The notes beneath the pieces are model-generated. The model saw only the letters and a program-made list of their open reading frames with translations. It did not search any database and had not been told where the DNA came from. This document shows positions 63,530 to 64,000 of a stretch of DNA of 64,000 bases, one piece after another; position 1 is the stretch's first letter, and the number at the start of each line of letters is the position of its first letter. Source of the stretch: DATKBT01 sp035546295 (GTDB lineage Bacteria; Acidobacteriota; Thermoanaerobaculia; Multivoradales; Multivoraceae). Location: contig DATKBT010000058.1 of the NCBI GenBank assembly GCA_035546295.1, positions 31,495 to 95,494 of the forward strand, read 5' to 3'. Both the position numbers and the translations under genes were made by a program.

Positions 63530-64000
63530 ATGATTCGACTGACCAAACAGACCGACTACGGGATCGTGCTGATGTCGCAGATCGCGGCGAGTCACGGCGC
63601 CCAGTTCACGGCGCCCGAGCTCGCCCAGGAGACCCACCTGCCGCTGCCGATGGTCAGCAAGATCCTCAAGGCGCTGACGCGGGCCGGCCTGCTCGTTTCG
63701 CAACGTGGAGCGAAGGGAGGCTACGCCCTAGCGTACGCCCCCGCCGAGATCTCGGTCGCCACGATCATCGCCGCGCTCGAGGGACCGATCGCCATTACCG
63801 AGTGCGTCGAGGAGAGCGAGGAGGCCTGCTCGTACGAAGCCACCTGCCGGGTGCGCAGCAACTGGCAGCGCATCAACCAGGCGGTCAGCGGCGCTCTCGC
63901 CGGGATCAGCCTCGAGGAGATGGCCGAGCCCTGGAAGACGCGCAGCCAGGTGCCGGTTGCACTGAGACCCCCTGCACCGAGACCCCCTGCACCGAGACCC
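63530..64000 (+). CDS. SUF system Rrf2-family regulator (partial, runs off the window)
   Basis: The 157 residues seen match the Rrf2-type regulator that heads many SUF iron-sulfur operons: MIRLTKQTDYGIVLMSQIA, a winged helix with ELAQETHLPLPMVSKILKALTRAGLLVSQRGAKGGYALA (in outline), then ISVATIIAALEGPIAITECV and the cluster-binding cysteines Cys92, Cys100 and Cys106, ending with NWQRINQAVSGALAGISLEEM. The protein senses the state of iron-sulfur supply. It has no stop before 64000. The last 12 codons come from a 15-base tandem repeat and encode LRPPAP units, unlike the family; the true end lies outside. The suf genes should follow. Confidence 0.9.
   Translation, partial: MIRLTKQTDYGIVLMSQIAASHGAQFTAPELAQETHLPLPMVSKILKALTRAGLLVSQRGAKGGYALAYAPAEISVATIIAALEGPIAITECVEESEEACSYEATCRVRSNWQRINQAVSGALAGISLEEMAEPWKTRSQVPVALRPPAPRPPAPRP
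63959..64000. repeat. 15-bp tandem repeat at the right edge
   Basis: Three copies of GCACCGAGACCCCCT (the first with T for C at position 5, the last cut by the window end). It codes for LRPPAPRPPAP in the regulator frame. Confidence 0.8.

Overview
The window is about 64 kb of very GC-rich (roughly 70%) bacterial chromosome, densely packed with housekeeping genes on both strands and without rRNA, insertion sequences, prophage or CRISPR. GTG starts and a few TTG starts are common. The gene content is Gram-negative: periplasmic peptidyl-prolyl isomerases, a WaaP-like lipopolysaccharide kinase domain, a Wzm/Wzt polysaccharide exporter, a lipoprotein with a BamE-like domain, and an Rrf2-type SUF regulator. 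A large acidic protein ends in a C-terminal module (ARLLVSEIKLYNEE and following) that I associate with Acidobacteriota. My best guess is therefore an acidobacterium, possibly of the Thermoanaerobaculia type. This is inference; there is no rRNA to confirm it.

Layout. 0.1-4.5 kb: DUF4870 protein, yidD, an NCS1 permease, a DUF971 protein, mobA and a secreted cyclophilin. 4.8-7.7 kb: tRNA-Leu and the minus-strand pgk-tpiA-secG operon. 8-12.7 kb: tsaD, a NYN/LOTUS protein, a deoxynucleoside kinase, thiG and tRNA-Arg. 12.7-17.7 kb: the glyoxylate-shunt genes aceB-aceA, read divergently from a RamB/ScfR-type regulator, with a clear promoter/operator between them. 17.7-23.6 kb: ruvA-ruvB, a PpiD/SurA-like chaperone and a FecR-domain protein. 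23.8-33.2 kb: mreB-mreC-mreD-mrdA-rodA-rng, followed by a translationally coupled WaaP-kinase/TIM-barrel fusion. 33.4-39.5 kb: a minus-strand operon (CxxC protein, radical SAM enzyme, membrane-anchored protein, GT-C-like membrane protein) facing Wzm, Wzt and a DUF3467 protein. 39.7-46 kb: PepF-like M3 peptidase, FKBP, acyl-CoA synthetase, YggS, a zinc-ribbon coiled-coil protein and a CAT-anticodon tRNA. 46-49.5 kb: the acidic GAF-like protein and a lipoprotein. 49.6-56.4 kb: the macromolecular synthesis operon rpsU-mutS2-dnaG-rpoD. 56.6-64 kb: tRNA-Asn, pckA, acs, an UMF1-type transporter, an AI-2E family protein and the start of a SUF Rrf2 regulator that runs off the window.

How the parts fit. 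acs, aceB, aceA, pckA, pgk and tpiA together give acetate activation, glyoxylate bypass and gluconeogenesis, so growth on acetate or fatty acids is likely; the acyl-CoA synthetase and the RamB-like regulator agree with this. The mre-mrd-rod block is the rod-shape elongation machinery. The Wzm/Wzt, WaaP-like and GT-C genes point to a cell-surface glycan. The most interesting non-coding signals are the palindromic operators in the aceB promoter, a palindrome over the likely -10 box of the rpsU operon, a 15-bp motif found three times, and several short tandem or hairpin repeats in gene-free gaps.
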